Shown piece by piece: positions 24,591 through 34,447 of a stretch of DNA of 40,723 nucleotides. Each line of letters begins with the position of its first letter. Position 1 is the stretch's first letter. The position numbers were made by a program, and so were the translations under genes. This DNA comes from Candidatus Tyrphobacter aquilonaris (lineage in GTDB: Bacteria; Vulcanimicrobiota; Vulcanimicrobiia; Vulcanimicrobiales; Vulcanimicrobiaceae), in NCBI GenBank assembly GCA_003133745.1, contig PKZD01000018.1, positions 1-40,723 on the forward strand, read 5' to 3'. The notes under the pieces were generated by a model. The model had not been told where the DNA came from, did no database searches, and worked only from the letters and a program-made list of their open reading frames with translations.

Positions 24591-25154
24591 CTACGCGCTG
24601 ACGCGGCCGATGTAACGGCGGTCGCGCGTATCGATGCGGATGACGTCGCCGCTCTCGACGAAGAGCGGAACCTGAACGGTTGCGCCGGTTTCGAGTTTCG
24701 CCAGCTTCGTCGCATTCGTGGCCGTATCGCCTCGAAAACCTGGATCGGTCTCGACGATCTTCAGCTCGACGTGCGGTGGCAGCTCCACGCCGATTGCCGT
24801 GCCGTCGTGGAACTGGACGTCGATGACCATGCCGTCTTTGAGAAAGTCCGCGGGATCGCCGATGAGGTCGCGTTGGAGCGTGACGTTCTCGAACGACTCC
24901 TGATCCATGAAATGGAAGCCGTCGGCATCGTTGTAGAGCATCTGCATCTCGCGGTTGTCGAGCGTGGCGCGTTCGAGTTTTTCCCCGGCGCGAAAGGTCC
25001 GCTCGAGTGTCGTTCCCGCCTTGACGTTCTTCAGGCGCGTGCGGACGAAGGCCGAACCCTTGCCGGGTTTGACGTGAAGGAACTCGATCACGGTCCAAAG
25101 CTGGCCGTCGACCAAGATGGTAACGCCGTTGCGAAGGTCGTTCGACGAAATCAT
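24591..25154 (-). CDS. efp: Translation elongation factor P
   Basis: A 187-residue EF-P of standard length with three beta-barrel domains. The modified-lysine loop is present as HVKPGKGSAF, with Lys32 at the tip equivalent to the residue modified in other bacteria. The C-terminal signature is ETDPGFRGDTATNATKLAKLETGATVQVPLFVESGD. It binds between the P and E sites and relieves stalling at polyproline. No EF-P-modifying enzyme is in the window. It starts 39 bp after the plsY stop. Confidence 0.97.
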   Translation of the reverse strand: MISSNDLRNGVTILVDGQLWTVIEFLHVKPGKGSAFVRTRLKNVKAGTTLERTFRAGEKLERATLDNREMQMLYNDADGFHFMDQESFENVTLQRDLIGDPADFLKDGMVIDVQFHDGTAIGVELPPHVELKIVETDPGFRGDTATNATKLAKLETGATVQVPLFVESGDVIRIDTRDRRYIGRVSA

Positions 25155-25193
25155 AAGCGCCCCGAATACGGGCTCTCGCCCCGGGAGCCCTCG

Positions 25194-25802
25194 TTACTCT
25201 TGCTCATGGCGCGCAGAGAGGCTGATCGGGTTCTCGCTGCCGTCGCGCAAGCGAGCGATGTTTTCGCGGTGCGTCACGAGGATGATCGCAAGAGCGAAGA
25301 GGCCGTAGAGCGTCTCCGCGAGCGAGCCGCCGGAGAAGATGTAGAGCGCGACGGGCGCGAGCAGGCTGCCGAAGAAGGAGCCGACCGAGGAGTACTGCGT
25401 CGCGAGCGCTCCCGCGATCCAGCCGAGGATCGCGATGACGCCCGCATAGGGATTGAGCGCGATGATTGCGCCGAAGGACGTTGCGACGCCCTTTCCGCCG
25501 CGCCCGCGCAGCCATGGCGAGAAGCAGTGACCGAGCACCGATCCGCCCGCGGCGATCGACGCGACGACGTCACCGTATCCGAAGGCGAGTGCGGCGAATG
25601 CCGGAGCGAAGCCCTTGATCGCATCGAGCAGCAGCACGGCGGCGGCGCCGACCTTGCCGAGCGCTCGCAGTGCGTTCATCGCGCCGATGTTCCCCGATCC
25701 GTGCTCGCGGATGTCGACGCGGTAGACGAAACGGCCGATCAGATAGCCGAAGGGAATCGATCCGACGGCAAAAGCCACGATAAAGGCGAGAAAGTAGATC
25801 AC
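25194..25802 (-). CDS. plsY: Acyl-phosphate glycerol-3-phosphate acyltransferase
   Basis: A 202-residue membrane enzyme with the three conserved PlsY loops: GSIPFGYLIGRF, GSGNIGAMNALRALGK and GHCFSPWLRGRGGKGVATSFG. It transfers the acyl group from acyl-phosphate to glycerol-3-phosphate, the first acylation in phospholipid synthesis. Its start overlaps the der stop by 4 nt. The C-terminus continues a little past the last helix with a polar tail. Confidence 0.95.
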   Translation of the reverse strand: MIYFLAFIVAFAVGSIPFGYLIGRFVYRVDIREHGSGNIGAMNALRALGKVGAAAVLLLDAIKGFAPAFAALAFGYGDVVASIAAGGSVLGHCFSPWLRGRGGKGVATSFGAIIALNPYAGVIAILGWIAGALATQYSSVGSFFGSLLAPVALYIFSGGSLAETLYGLFALAIILVTHRENIARLRDGSENPISLSARHEQE

Positions 25803-27157
25803 GCGACGGCCTCCTCGACGCGGCGGGGGCGAAACTGAAAGGTCAGCGGGACGCCTTCAAACTCGAAGTGCGTGCGAAGCACTCGTTCGAGAAAGCGTTC
25901 GTAGGCTGGCGGCACAAGTTCGGGATCGTTGCAATGAAAAACGAAGAGCGGTGGGTGCGTCTCCGGTTGCGATACGTAATAGACGCGCAGCACTTTTCCG
26001 CCGATCGCGGGCGCCGGGTGCGTCATCACGGCGTCGCGCACGACGTTGTTGAGCGCCGGCGTTGCGATGCGGCGATCGAGGTTTGCGGCAACCTGTTCGA
26101 CGAGCGGCATGAGGCTACCGAGGCGCCGGTGCGTCTTCGCAGAGAGAAACGTAATCGGCGCGAATCGGGCGAAGGGGATGAGATCGTGGATGGCGTTCGC
26201 GAGCTCGCCTTGACTGAAGTCTCCACCCTGCTCGCGCGCGAGGTCCCACTTGTTGCCGACGAGGATCAGACCTTTGCGCTGTTCGATGATCGCGCCGGCG
26301 AGCCGCCGGTCCTGTGTCGTCACGCCCACGGTAGAGTCGAAGAGCAGCAACGCGATGTCGGAGCGCGCGATTGCGGCGACGGAACGCAACGCTGCGTAGT
26401 ATTCGATCGCTCCATGCGCCTCCGGCTTCTTGCGAACGCCGGCCGTGTCGATGAGGCGCAGCGTCCGATCGCGACGGCGAAGGATCGTGTCGATCGCGTC
26501 GCGCGTCGTTCCGGGAACGTCGGAGACGAGGACGCGCTCCTCGCCGAGAAGCGCGTTGAGCAGGGAACTCTTCCCGACGTTCGGACGACCGACGATCGCG
26601 AGCGCCAACTCGTCCGGCGCGGCCGGTTCCTCTTCACGTGACGGCAGCAGGTCGACGATGCGATCGAGCAGATCGCCCGTCCCTTCGCCGTGAATCGCCG
26701 AAACCGCGACCGGTTCGCCGAAGCCGAGGGAGGAGAACTCGGCATGAACTGACGCGGCTGCATTAGGCGACTCAGACTTGTTGGCGACGAGCACGATCGG
26801 GCGCCGCGTGGCGCGCAGAATCCCCGCGACCTCTTCGTCGAGTGGATGACGCCCGCTTTGCGCGTCGACGACGAAGAGGACGACGTCGGCTTGCTGCGCT
26901 GCGGCCTCGGCTTGGCGGGCAGTCGCCGCGGCGATCTCGTCCTCAGGACGCTCGCGGCCCGCATCGGGGTCGATGCCGGCGGTGTCGACGAGGCTGAAAC
27001 TGCGGCCGCGCCAATCGCCGAGGGCGTAGAGACGGTCGCGCGTGACGCCTGCCGTCGCCTCCACGATGGCGAGCCGGCGGCCGATCAGACGATTGAAGAG
27101 CGCACTCTTGCCCACATTAGGGCGGCCGACGATCGCGACGGTTGCCGGCTGGAACAC
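25799..27157 (-). CDS. der: Ribosome-assembly GTPase Der (EngA)
   Basis: A 452-residue protein with two tandem GTPase domains and a C-terminal KH-like domain. G1 motifs GRPNVGKSALFNRL and GRPNVGKSSLLNAL, and G3 motifs DTAGID and DTAGVR, are intact. The second G4 is the usual NKWD; the first reads NKSE instead of NKxD, a substitution I recall from some other Der proteins. It acts in maturation of the 50S subunit. The GTG start at 27157 is 38 bp from the divergent miaB start. Confidence 0.96.
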   Translation of the reverse strand: MFQPATVAIVGRPNVGKSALFNRLIGRRLAIVEATAGVTRDRLYALGDWRGRSFSLVDTAGIDPDAGRERPEDEIAAATARQAEAAAQQADVVLFVVDAQSGRHPLDEEVAGILRATRRPIVLVANKSESPNAAASVHAEFSSLGFGEPVAVSAIHGEGTGDLLDRIVDLLPSREEEPAAPDELALAIVGRPNVGKSSLLNALLGEERVLVSDVPGTTRDAIDTILRRRDRTLRLIDTAGVRKKPEAHGAIEYYAALRSVAAIARSDIALLLFDSTVGVTTQDRRLAGAIIEQRKGLILVGNKWDLAREQGGDFSQGELANAIHDLIPFARFAPITFLSAKTHRRLGSLMPLVEQVAANLDRRIATPALNNVVRDAVMTHPAPAIGGKVLRVYYVSQPETHPPLFVFHCNDPELVPPAYERFLERVLRTHFEFEGVPLTFQFRPRRVEEAVA

Positions 27158-27195
27158 GGGGAGAAGCGTTCGCTAAATGGAAATGCGCCCCTCGT

Positions 27196-28626
27196 ATGCC
27201 GCGCATCTATATCGAAACCCACGGTTGCCAGATGAACGAGGCGGATTCGCAGTACATCGTGGATCGTGCCGTCGATGCCGGTTATACCCTCGCCGTTCGC
27301 CCCGAGGATGCGAACGTCGTCGTGCTCAACACCTGCACCGTACGCGACAAGGCGGAGCGCCGCGCCTACGGGCGCATGCACCATTTCAAACGACTGAAGG
27401 AACGCGACCCCGCGGTGCGACTCGTTGTCGCCGGCTGCCTTGCCGAGCAGGATCGCGATCGCATGCAGCGCGTCGCGCCGCACGTGGACGCGGTGTTCGG
27501 AACGAGCGAGTTGGCGGCGTTGGGCGACCGCCTCGACGCATGGCAACCCGAGTACGACGACCTCGCGGCGCTCGACGACGAAACGCTCGCGAGCGATCGC
27601 ACGCTCTTCGAACCGCTCGGGGGAACCGCCGACTGCATTCCCGGCGCATTCTCGCATCTGCGCGCGTTTGTCACCGTGCAGCGCGGTTGTTCGTACTATT
27701 GCACGTTCTGCATCGTGCCGCACGTTCGCGGCCGCTTCGACCATCGCCCGCTCCACGACATCCTTGCCGACGTACGCGAGCGCGTCGTCGCGGGTGCCCG
27801 TGAAGTGATGCTCGTCGGCCAGACCGTCAACGCCTGGCGCGACGCCGCACGCAACGCCGACTTCGGCGATCTCTGCCGCGCAGCCGCGTCCGTCGAAGGG
27901 CTCGAGCGACTGACGTTCATCTCGCCGCACCCGAAGGATTTTACCGAGAAGATGATCGCCGAGTTCGCAGCGATCGAACCGCTGAATCCGCGCATCCACC
28001 TGCCGCTGCAATCGGGGAGCGATGTCGTCCTGCGTCGGATGAACCGCAAGTATACGCGCGCCGGATTCGAGGAACGCGTACGCGCGATCCGCCATTTCTT
28101 GCCGAACTGGGCGATTACGACCGACATCATCGTCGGGTTCCCCGGCGAGAGCGAAGAAGACTTCGAGCAGACGCTCGACATCGTGCGCGACGGCGTGTTT
28201 GCCAATGCATTCACGTTTATGTATTCGCCGCGCCGCGGCACGCCGGCGGCGCGCTGGGCAGCGGTCGACAAGAATATCGTTGCGGCGCGTTTTCGCAGGC
28301 TCGTTCAACTGCAAAACGATATTATCCAAGCGTATCACGCGCGCAAGATCGGTAGCGTCACGCGCTGCCTCGTCGTCGGAACGTCGAAGAAAGACCCGAT
28401 GAAGCTCACCGCCAAGGCGCTCGACAACGTGACCGTCGTCGGACCGAAACCGCCGGACTACGACGAGGAGCGCTACGCGCGCGAGCCATGGCTCGACGTC
28501 GAGATCGAGACGGCGCACGCGTGGGGCTGCACGGGGAGCATCGTGCGCCGCGCGGAGCGATTTGCCGACTGCGGAATTGCGGTCCCGACTCCGGCCATCG
28601 ACCTGGCGCTCGCGATGAGGGCATGA
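27196..28626 (+). CDS. miaB: tRNA-2-methylthio-N6-dimethylallyladenosine synthase
   Basis: A 476-residue radical-SAM methylthiotransferase. The UPF0004 domain carries three cluster Cys in THGCQMN, NTCTVRDKAE and AGCLAEQD. The radical SAM motif is RGCSYYCTFC, and a TRAM domain ends the protein. HGCQMN plus NTCTVRDKAE fit MiaB better than RimO or MtaB. It adds the 2-methylthio group to i6A37 made by MiaA. The start ATG 27196 follows the homologous N-terminus; no SD is evident. Overlaps mutS by 4 nt. Confidence 0.95.
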   Translation: MPRIYIETHGCQMNEADSQYIVDRAVDAGYTLAVRPEDANVVVLNTCTVRDKAERRAYGRMHHFKRLKERDPAVRLVVAGCLAEQDRDRMQRVAPHVDAVFGTSELAALGDRLDAWQPEYDDLAALDDETLASDRTLFEPLGGTADCIPGAFSHLRAFVTVQRGCSYYCTFCIVPHVRGRFDHRPLHDILADVRERVVAGAREVMLVGQTVNAWRDAARNADFGDLCRAAASVEGLERLTFISPHPKDFTEKMIAEFAAIEPLNPRIHLPLQSGSDVVLRRMNRKYTRAGFEERVRAIRHFLPNWAITTDIIVGFPGESEEDFEQTLDIVRDGVFANAFTFMYSPRRGTPAARWAAVDKNIVAARFRRLVQLQNDIIQAYHARKIGSVTRCLVVGTSKKDPMKLTAKALDNVTVVGPKPPDYDEERYAREPWLDVEIETAHAWGCTGSIVRRAERFADCGIAVPTPAIDLALAMRA

Positions 28627-31109
28627 GCGAGGCGCACAAGTATCCGCCGATGCTCGAGCAGTACTTCGGAATGAAGGCGAAGCATCCCGAAGCGATTCTG
28701 CTTTCGCGCGTCGGCGATTTCTACGAGGCGTACGGTGAGGACGCGGAGACCGTCGCCCGCGCGCTTCAAATTGCGCTGACGAGCAAAGAGGCGGGAGGCG
28801 GACGGCGAGTCGCGATGGCGGGCGTGCCGCATCACGCGCTCATGCAGTACCTGGCAAAGCTCGTGCAGCAACGCTGCGTCGTCGCGCTCGCGGACCAGCT
28901 TGAGGTTCCTCAGCCCAACAAGCTCGTCGCGCGCGACGTGACGCGCATTGTCACGCCCGGAACGCTCGTCGAAGAACAATTCCTCGACGGCAAGCAGAAC
29001 AACTATCTCGTTGCGATCGCGGCGATCGACGACACGTTCGCCCTCGCGTACGCGGACATCTCGACGGGCTTGTGTGCGGCAACGGCGTTCTCGCAGGAGA
29101 GCGCCTACGACGACGCCATGGCGGAGCTCGCGCGCATCGCTCCCACCGAAGTGATCGCTGACCTGCCCGCCGAGGTCCGTGCGACGATGGCCTTCGCCGT
29201 CGAGGAGCTCGGCGCGCGCCTGGCGGCGCCGCCGATCGGCCTCGTCGAGACGCGCGAGCGTGCCGCAATCGACGGATTCTCGCTCGACGAGTCGCTCGCC
29301 GTGCATCGCGCGCTCGATGCGCTCGGCGGATTCATTCGACGCACGGCGATGAGCGAATCGGCTACGCTCCTCGAGCCGCACTACTATCGAGCGCGGACGT
29401 TCCTCTCACTCGACCCGTCGACGCGCAAGAACCTCGAGTTGACGAAGGCGCAGGGACAGAATCCGCGCGCGACCTTGCTCGCGACGCTCGATGCCTGCGC
29501 GACCGCCATGGGCTCGCGCATGCTCGCCCGGTGGATTCTCGCGCCGCTCGTGGATCGCGAGGCGATCGCGGTGCGCCAAGACGCGGTGCAGGTGCTCATC
29601 GACGAGCATGCGCGACGCGAGCATCTGCGCGAGTTGCTGCGCGGCTGTTTCGATCTCGAACGAATCGCGCAGCGCGTGCGCTTCCGGCGTGCGACGCCGC
29701 GCGACCTCGCCTCGTTGCGCCGCACGCTCGATACCTTGCAGCCGCTGCGCGCCGCCGCGCCCACCGCGTTGGCGGAGCGCCTCGCAAGCCTCGAAGGCTT
29801 CGATGATCTGCTCGAGGACCTGCGCCGTACGCTCGTGGAGGAACCGCCGGCGCAGTTGCAGGCCGGGGGCGCAATTCGGCCCGATGCCGATCCCGAGCTG
29901 GCCGAGTGCGTCAGCCTGCGGACGGATGCGCGCACGCGGCTCTCCGAGCTCGAAGAGCGCGAACGCGAGCGCACCGGCATCAAGACGCTGAAGGTGAAGT
30001 TCGCGAGCGCGTTCGGATATGCCATCGAGGTCAGCCGGGCATACGCCGATCGCGTTCCGGCGGATTACGTTCGCAAGCAGACGCTCACGAACGGCGAACG
30101 GTACGTCACGCCGGAACTCAAGGAACTGGAGCTAGCGATCTCGACCGCGCAATCGCGTCAGGAACGCCTCGAACAGCGGTTGTACGAAGAGCTCTGCGAG
30201 CGCGTCGGCGCGCGCTGCGACTCGCTGCTGCAGTCGGCGCAGGCGCTCGCCGAGATCGACGTTCTAGCGGCGCTCGCGCACTGCGCGGCCGAGCGCGGTT
30301 ACGTGCGCCCGCGTTTTGTGACCGAGAGCACCGTTGCGATCGAGGACGGTCGTCATCCCGTCATGGAGGCGGTGCTTCACGCGAGCTTCGTCCCCAACGA
30401 TCTTCGGTTGCGCGAGGGCGAGCATCGCTTCATCCTCCTCACCGGCCCGAACATGGGCGGCAAGTCGACATACCTGCGGCAAGCCGGTTTGCTCGTGATT
30501 ATGGCGCAGATCGGCTCCTTCGTTCCGGCGAAGGCGATGGAACTGGGCATCGTCGATCGCATCTTCACGCGCATCGGGGCCGGCGACGATCTCGCCGCCG
30601 GCCATTCTACCTTTTATATGGAGATGACGGAAGCGGCGAACATTCTGCGCCGCTCGACGCGACGCTCGCTGCTCCTCATCGACGAGGTTGGGCGCGGCAC
30701 CGGCACGATCGACGGCCTCGCAATCGCCCAGGCGATCTCCGAGTACTTGCTCGGCCTCGACGAACAGGCGCCGATGGCGCTCTTCGCGACGCATTTCCAC
30801 GAGCTGTGTGCGCTCGTCGAACACTGGCCGCTCGTTGCAAACTACCATATTACGGCGGTCGAGAACACGGCCCGCGACGGCGCGCCGGTCTTCTCGCATC
30901 GCGTGCAGCCGGGGAGTTCCTCGCGCTCCTTCGGGATCGAGGTGGCGCGCATGGCCGGATTGCCCGACGCGGTGATCGAGCGCGCGCGAGAGATCGCCGA
31001 CGCGCTCTCGGGGAGCGCCGATGTCGAAGCGCAGGTTCCGCTGAAGAAACGCCTGCGCAACGTCTCGGCATCTGATGTCCAACTCTCGTTCTTGCGCTCC
31101 GATGGCTGA
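28623..31109 (+). CDS. mutS: DNA mismatch recognition protein MutS
   Basis: An 828-residue MutS1. The N-terminal mismatch-binding motif is GDFYEAYGEDA (Phe-x-Glu present). The connector, lever and clamp domains occupy the middle, and the C-terminal ATPase has Walker A TGPNMGGKST, Walker B LLLIDEVGRGT and ATHFHEL. It recognises mispairs and recruits MutL. ATG 28623 overlaps the miaB stop; the ORF-track start at 28488 is inside miaB. The C-terminal tail is short, with no obvious clamp-binding box recognised. Confidence 0.96.
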   Translation: MSEAHKYPPMLEQYFGMKAKHPEAILLSRVGDFYEAYGEDAETVARALQIALTSKEAGGGRRVAMAGVPHHALMQYLAKLVQQRCVVALADQLEVPQPNKLVARDVTRIVTPGTLVEEQFLDGKQNNYLVAIAAIDDTFALAYADISTGLCAATAFSQESAYDDAMAELARIAPTEVIADLPAEVRATMAFAVEELGARLAAPPIGLVETRERAAIDGFSLDESLAVHRALDALGGFIRRTAMSESATLLEPHYYRARTFLSLDPSTRKNLELTKAQGQNPRATLLATLDACATAMGSRMLARWILAPLVDREAIAVRQDAVQVLIDEHARREHLRELLRGCFDLERIAQRVRFRRATPRDLASLRRTLDTLQPLRAAAPTALAERLASLEGFDDLLEDLRRTLVEEPPAQLQAGGAIRPDADPELAECVSLRTDARTRLSELEERERERTGIKTLKVKFASAFGYAIEVSRAYADRVPADYVRKQTLTNGERYVTPELKELELAISTAQSRQERLEQRLYEELCERVGARCDSLLQSAQALAEIDVLAALAHCAAERGYVRPRFVTESTVAIEDGRHPVMEAVLHASFVPNDLRLREGEHRFILLTGPNMGGKSTYLRQAGLLVIMAQIGSFVPAKAMELGIVDRIFTRIGAGDDLAAGHSTFYMEMTEAANILRRSTRRSLLLIDEVGRGTGTIDGLAIAQAISEYLLGLDEQAPMALFATHFHELCALVEHWPLVANYHITAVENTARDGAPVFSHRVQPGSSSRSFGIEVARMAGLPDAVIERAREIADALSGSADVEAQVPLKKRLRNVSASDVQLSFLRSDG

Positions 31110-32778
31110 GATTCGGCTGCTCGACGCGGTTACCGTCGGGCAGATCGCCGCCGGCGAAGTCATCGAACGGCCCGCATCGGTCGTGAAGGAGTTGCTCGAG
31201 AACGCCGTCGATGCCGGCGCGACGCGGATTACGGTCAACGTCGAGCGCGGAGGCGCCGATCTGATCGAGGTGACCGACGACGGCGCAGGGATTCCGCCGG
31301 ATCAACTGCCGCTCGCGGTGCGGCGGCACGCGACGAGCAAGCTTGCGGAGACGAGCGATCTCGATGCAATTGCAACGCTCGGATTTCGCGGCGAAGGCTT
31401 GGCGTCGATCGCGGCAGTCTCGCATCTCGAGATCCTTTCGCGCACGCCGGATGCCTCGATCGCAATGCGAATCGAAGCGCACGGCGAGCAGTCGACGGCG
31501 CCCGAACCGGTTGCCGCGCCCGTCGGCACGAGCGTGCGCGCACGCTTGCTCTTCGCTGATCTGCCCGTACGCCGGGAGTACTTGCGTTCCCCGAGCACGG
31601 AGTTCACGCGGATCTCGAGCTTCCTCTCGACCTTCGCGCTCGCGTATCCGCGGATCGCGTTCGCGCTCCGTCACGACGGCAAGGACGTGTGGGTGATGCC
31701 GCAGACTGCGCAACCCGTCGAGCGTCTGGCGATGGTCTTCGGTCGCGACAACGCGCGTGCGTTGATTCCGCTCGCGCAAGCGGATCGCAGCATCGGCGGG
31801 GCGTTGAGCGGATTCGTGAGCGCGCCCGGCCACGATCGCCCCGACCGGCGCATGCAGGTCCTTTTCATCAACGGACGCTTGTTGCGCAGCACGTTGATGT
31901 CCGGGGCCTGGAGCGGCGGATACTCGACCTTCGCGATGATCGGGCGCCAGCCATACGGCGTCCTCTTTCTCGAGCTTTCGCCGGAGAGCGTCGACGCGAA
32001 CGTGCATCCCACGAAAAGCGACGTCCGGCTGCGGTACGGAACGCAGGTCGCCGACGGCGTCCGTCGCACGATTGCCGTAACTTTGCGCGCGCACGCAACG
32101 CAGCGGTACGAGGAGCACGTTGCAGCCGGCGGAGGCGCGATCTCCGCAATGCCGGAGAGCTCCGACGCGGCGCTCGCCTCGCTCTTCGAGATCGTTCCGA
32201 CGGATGAGGAGAGGACGCCGTCACGCCGGTTGCGCGTGCTCGGCCAACTGCAGCGGACGTACATCCTGGCGAGCGACGGCGATACGCTCCTGCTCGTCGA
32301 TCAGCACGCCGCGCACGAACGGATCGCCTACGAAGGGATCGTTGCGCGCGCGAAAGAGGGCGCCCCCGGCGAGCCGATGCTCGTGCCGCACGTCGTCGAA
32401 CTCGATGCGGCGCAGAGCGAAGCATTGCTCCAGACGCTCGAGTCGCTCCGTGAGGGCGGCCTCGAAATCGAGCCGTTCGGAGATCGCAGTTATCGCATCC
32501 TCGCCACGCCGGCGGGATATGGCGCGCGCGCCTTCGATCTTCGCGGCTTCATCGACGATCTCGGCGAGGAGCCGAAGCAGCGCGCCGTGCGAGAGCGCGT
32601 TTGGGCCTCGCTCGCGTGCCATTCGGTCACGGTTGCCGGCGAATCGCTCGGGGTCGAGGAGATGACGAGCCTCGTCGATCGGCTGCAGGCGTGCGCGAAC
32701 CCGATGCACTGTCCGCACGGGCGTCCAACGATGGTGAAACTCGGGCAGACGGAGATCGCGCGCATGTTCAAGCGCTGA
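31102..32778 (+). CDS. mutL: DNA mismatch repair protein MutL with endonuclease motif
   Basis: A 558-residue MutL. The GHKL ATPase has VIERPASVVKELLENAVDAGAT, the DDGAGI segment and GFRGEGLASIAAVS. The C-terminal dimerisation domain carries DQHAAHERIAYE, fitting the DQHA(X)2E(X)4E metal-binding motif of nicking MutL proteins, plus ACHS and CPHGRPT elements. It should therefore nick the nascent strand itself. ATG 31102 (MAEIRLL) overlaps the mutS end by 8 nt and is preferred; ATG 31075 would add nine residues. Confidence 0.96.
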   Translation: MAEIRLLDAVTVGQIAAGEVIERPASVVKELLENAVDAGATRITVNVERGGADLIEVTDDGAGIPPDQLPLAVRRHATSKLAETSDLDAIATLGFRGEGLASIAAVSHLEILSRTPDASIAMRIEAHGEQSTAPEPVAAPVGTSVRARLLFADLPVRREYLRSPSTEFTRISSFLSTFALAYPRIAFALRHDGKDVWVMPQTAQPVERLAMVFGRDNARALIPLAQADRSIGGALSGFVSAPGHDRPDRRMQVLFINGRLLRSTLMSGAWSGGYSTFAMIGRQPYGVLFLELSPESVDANVHPTKSDVRLRYGTQVADGVRRTIAVTLRAHATQRYEEHVAAGGGAISAMPESSDAALASLFEIVPTDEERTPSRRLRVLGQLQRTYILASDGDTLLLVDQHAAHERIAYEGIVARAKEGAPGEPMLVPHVVELDAAQSEALLQTLESLREGGLEIEPFGDRSYRILATPAGYGARAFDLRGFIDDLGEEPKQRAVRERVWASLACHSVTVAGESLGVEEMTSLVDRLQACANPMHCPHGRPTMVKLGQTEIARMFKR

Positions 32779-32782
32779 TCGG

Positions 32783-33688
32783 ATGAGTGAGGGCGTTCTT
32801 CTCTTGGGCGGCGCGACCGCCTCGGGAAAAACGGCGCTGGCGATCGCGCTCGCCGGGGAGTTCGACGCGGAGATCGTCGGCGCGGATTCGCGCCAGATCT
32901 ATCGCGAGATGCCAATCGGCACGGCGGCTCCGAGTGCGGCGCAGCAAGCCGCGGTTCGACATCACCTGGTCGGCGTGCTGGATCCGCACGAGCGCTATTC
33001 GGCGGCGCGGTATGCGATCGATGCGATGCATGCGATTGAATCGATTCGCGCGCGCGGAAAGCGCGCGATCGTCGTCGGCGGCACCGGCTTCTACGTTCGA
33101 GCGCTTGCGGGAGGCGTTGCGCTTGCGCCGCAGTTCGACGCGGATCTCCGCGAACGGCTCGCCCTGGAGGCACGCACGCATCCGCCGGAGGTGTTGCACG
33201 AATGGCTCGCACTGCGCGATCCCGCACGTGCGGCGGCGCTGCACCCGGGCGACGCATATCGAATCGTGCGCGCGCTCGAGATCGTGCTCGCGACGCGCGA
33301 AGCGAGCGATCGGGGCGCCGAGCTCCCGAGTCTGTCTTCGGCGGGCATCGACTTCGCATACGGCGTCATCGACCTGCCCCTCGCGGAGCTGGACGAACGC
33401 ATCGAGCGGCGCGTCGATGCCATGCTCGCTTGCGGATTCGTCGAAGAGGCGGAACGGATCGGTGCCGAAGCGCCGGCCGCCAACGCGGTCGGATATCCGC
33501 TCGCGCTTGCCTGGACGCGCGGCTGGAGCACGCCGACCGAGTTGCGAGCATCGCTCGTGCGCGCAACGCGCCGCTACGCGCGACGACAGCGCTCGTGGTT
33601 TCGCGGCGAGCGCAGCGCGCAGCCGATGATGCCGAGCGCCGTGGCGGCGTACGCGAGGGAGAAACTCGGCTGGGGCTCAAAGTCCTAG
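32783..33688 (+). CDS. miaA: tRNA dimethylallyltransferase
   Basis: A 301-residue MiaA. The P-loop is LLGGATASGKTALAIALA, the DSRQIYREMPIGTA and RHHLVGVLDPHERYSAARY segments are diagnostic, and VVGGTGFYVRALAGG follows. It transfers a dimethylallyl group to A37 of tRNAs reading UNN codons, giving the substrate for MiaB. It starts 4 bp after mutL and ends 3 bp before dapF, so it is part of the same operon. Confidence 0.95.
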   Translation: MSEGVLLLGGATASGKTALAIALAGEFDAEIVGADSRQIYREMPIGTAAPSAAQQAAVRHHLVGVLDPHERYSAARYAIDAMHAIESIRARGKRAIVVGGTGFYVRALAGGVALAPQFDADLRERLALEARTHPPEVLHEWLALRDPARAAALHPGDAYRIVRALEIVLATREASDRGAELPSLSSAGIDFAYGVIDLPLAELDERIERRVDAMLACGFVEEAERIGAEAPAANAVGYPLALAWTRGWSTPTELRASLVRATRRYARRQRSWFRGERSAQPMMPSAVAAYAREKLGWGSKS

Positions 33689-33691
33689 ATC

Positions 33692-34447
33692 GTGCGCCTG
33701 ATCAAGATGCATGGCGCGCGCAACGACTTCATCGTCGCCGACGCGCGCCGGCAATCCATTCCCGATCCGAGTGCGCTTGCCGTTCGGCTTTGCGATCGCC
33801 GTAGCGGCATCGGCGCGGACGGCTTGCTGCTCGTGGAGCCCTCCGATGTCGCGCACGTGCGCATGCGCGTCGTCAACGCCGACGGCAGCGAGGCCGAGAT
33901 GTGCGGGAACGGCATTCGCTGCCTCGCGCGATACCTCGACGAAGCCGGCGAAGGAGCGACGCTGCGCATCGAAACCGATGCGGGCGTGATCGAAACGTGT
34001 GTCCTCGAGCGCGAGCCCGAGTACCGCGTTCGCGTTGCGATGGGCACGCCGCGTTTCGAAACGCGGGCGCTCGACATCGGCGACGCACACTTCGTCTCAC
34101 TCGGGAATCCGCACGTCGTGCTCCTACGCCGGAGCGACGACATCGACTTGGTTGCAACGGCGCTGGAACTGCAGCGCTCTCCGGCGTTACCCGAAGGTGC
34201 GAACGTGCACGTTGCGGTGGTCGAGGGAGATCGGGCGCTGCGCGTGCGTCATTGGGAACGCGGCGTCGGCTTGACGCAGGCGTGCGGAACCGGCGCGGTG
34301 GCATCTGCGGCAACGGCGATTCGCTTGGGGCTCGTGCGCTCGCCGGTGGACGTGAAGGTTCCCGGCGGAGAGCTTGTCGTCGAATGGGACGGTGAAGGCG
34401 AGGCACATCTCACCGGACCGGCCGAGCGCGTCTTTGAAACAGGGTAG
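33692..34447 (+). CDS. dapF: Diaminopimelate epimerase
   Basis: A 251-residue DapF. The two catalytic Cys of the racemase are Cys71 in EMCGNGIRC and Cys198 in QACGTGAVA, and the N-terminus KMHGARNDF is typical. It converts LL- to meso-diaminopimelate for lysine and peptidoglycan. The start is GTG 33692. It is slightly shorter than the usual 270-280 residues, but both halves are complete. The 3' end overlaps the following radical SAM gene. Confidence 0.95.
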   Translation: MRLIKMHGARNDFIVADARRQSIPDPSALAVRLCDRRSGIGADGLLLVEPSDVAHVRMRVVNADGSEAEMCGNGIRCLARYLDEAGEGATLRIETDAGVIETCVLEREPEYRVRVAMGTPRFETRALDIGDAHFVSLGNPHVVLLRRSDDIDLVATALELQRSPALPEGANVHVAVVEGDRALRVRHWERGVGLTQACGTGAVASAATAIRLGLVRSPVDVKVPGGELVVEWDGEGEAHLTGPAERVFETG

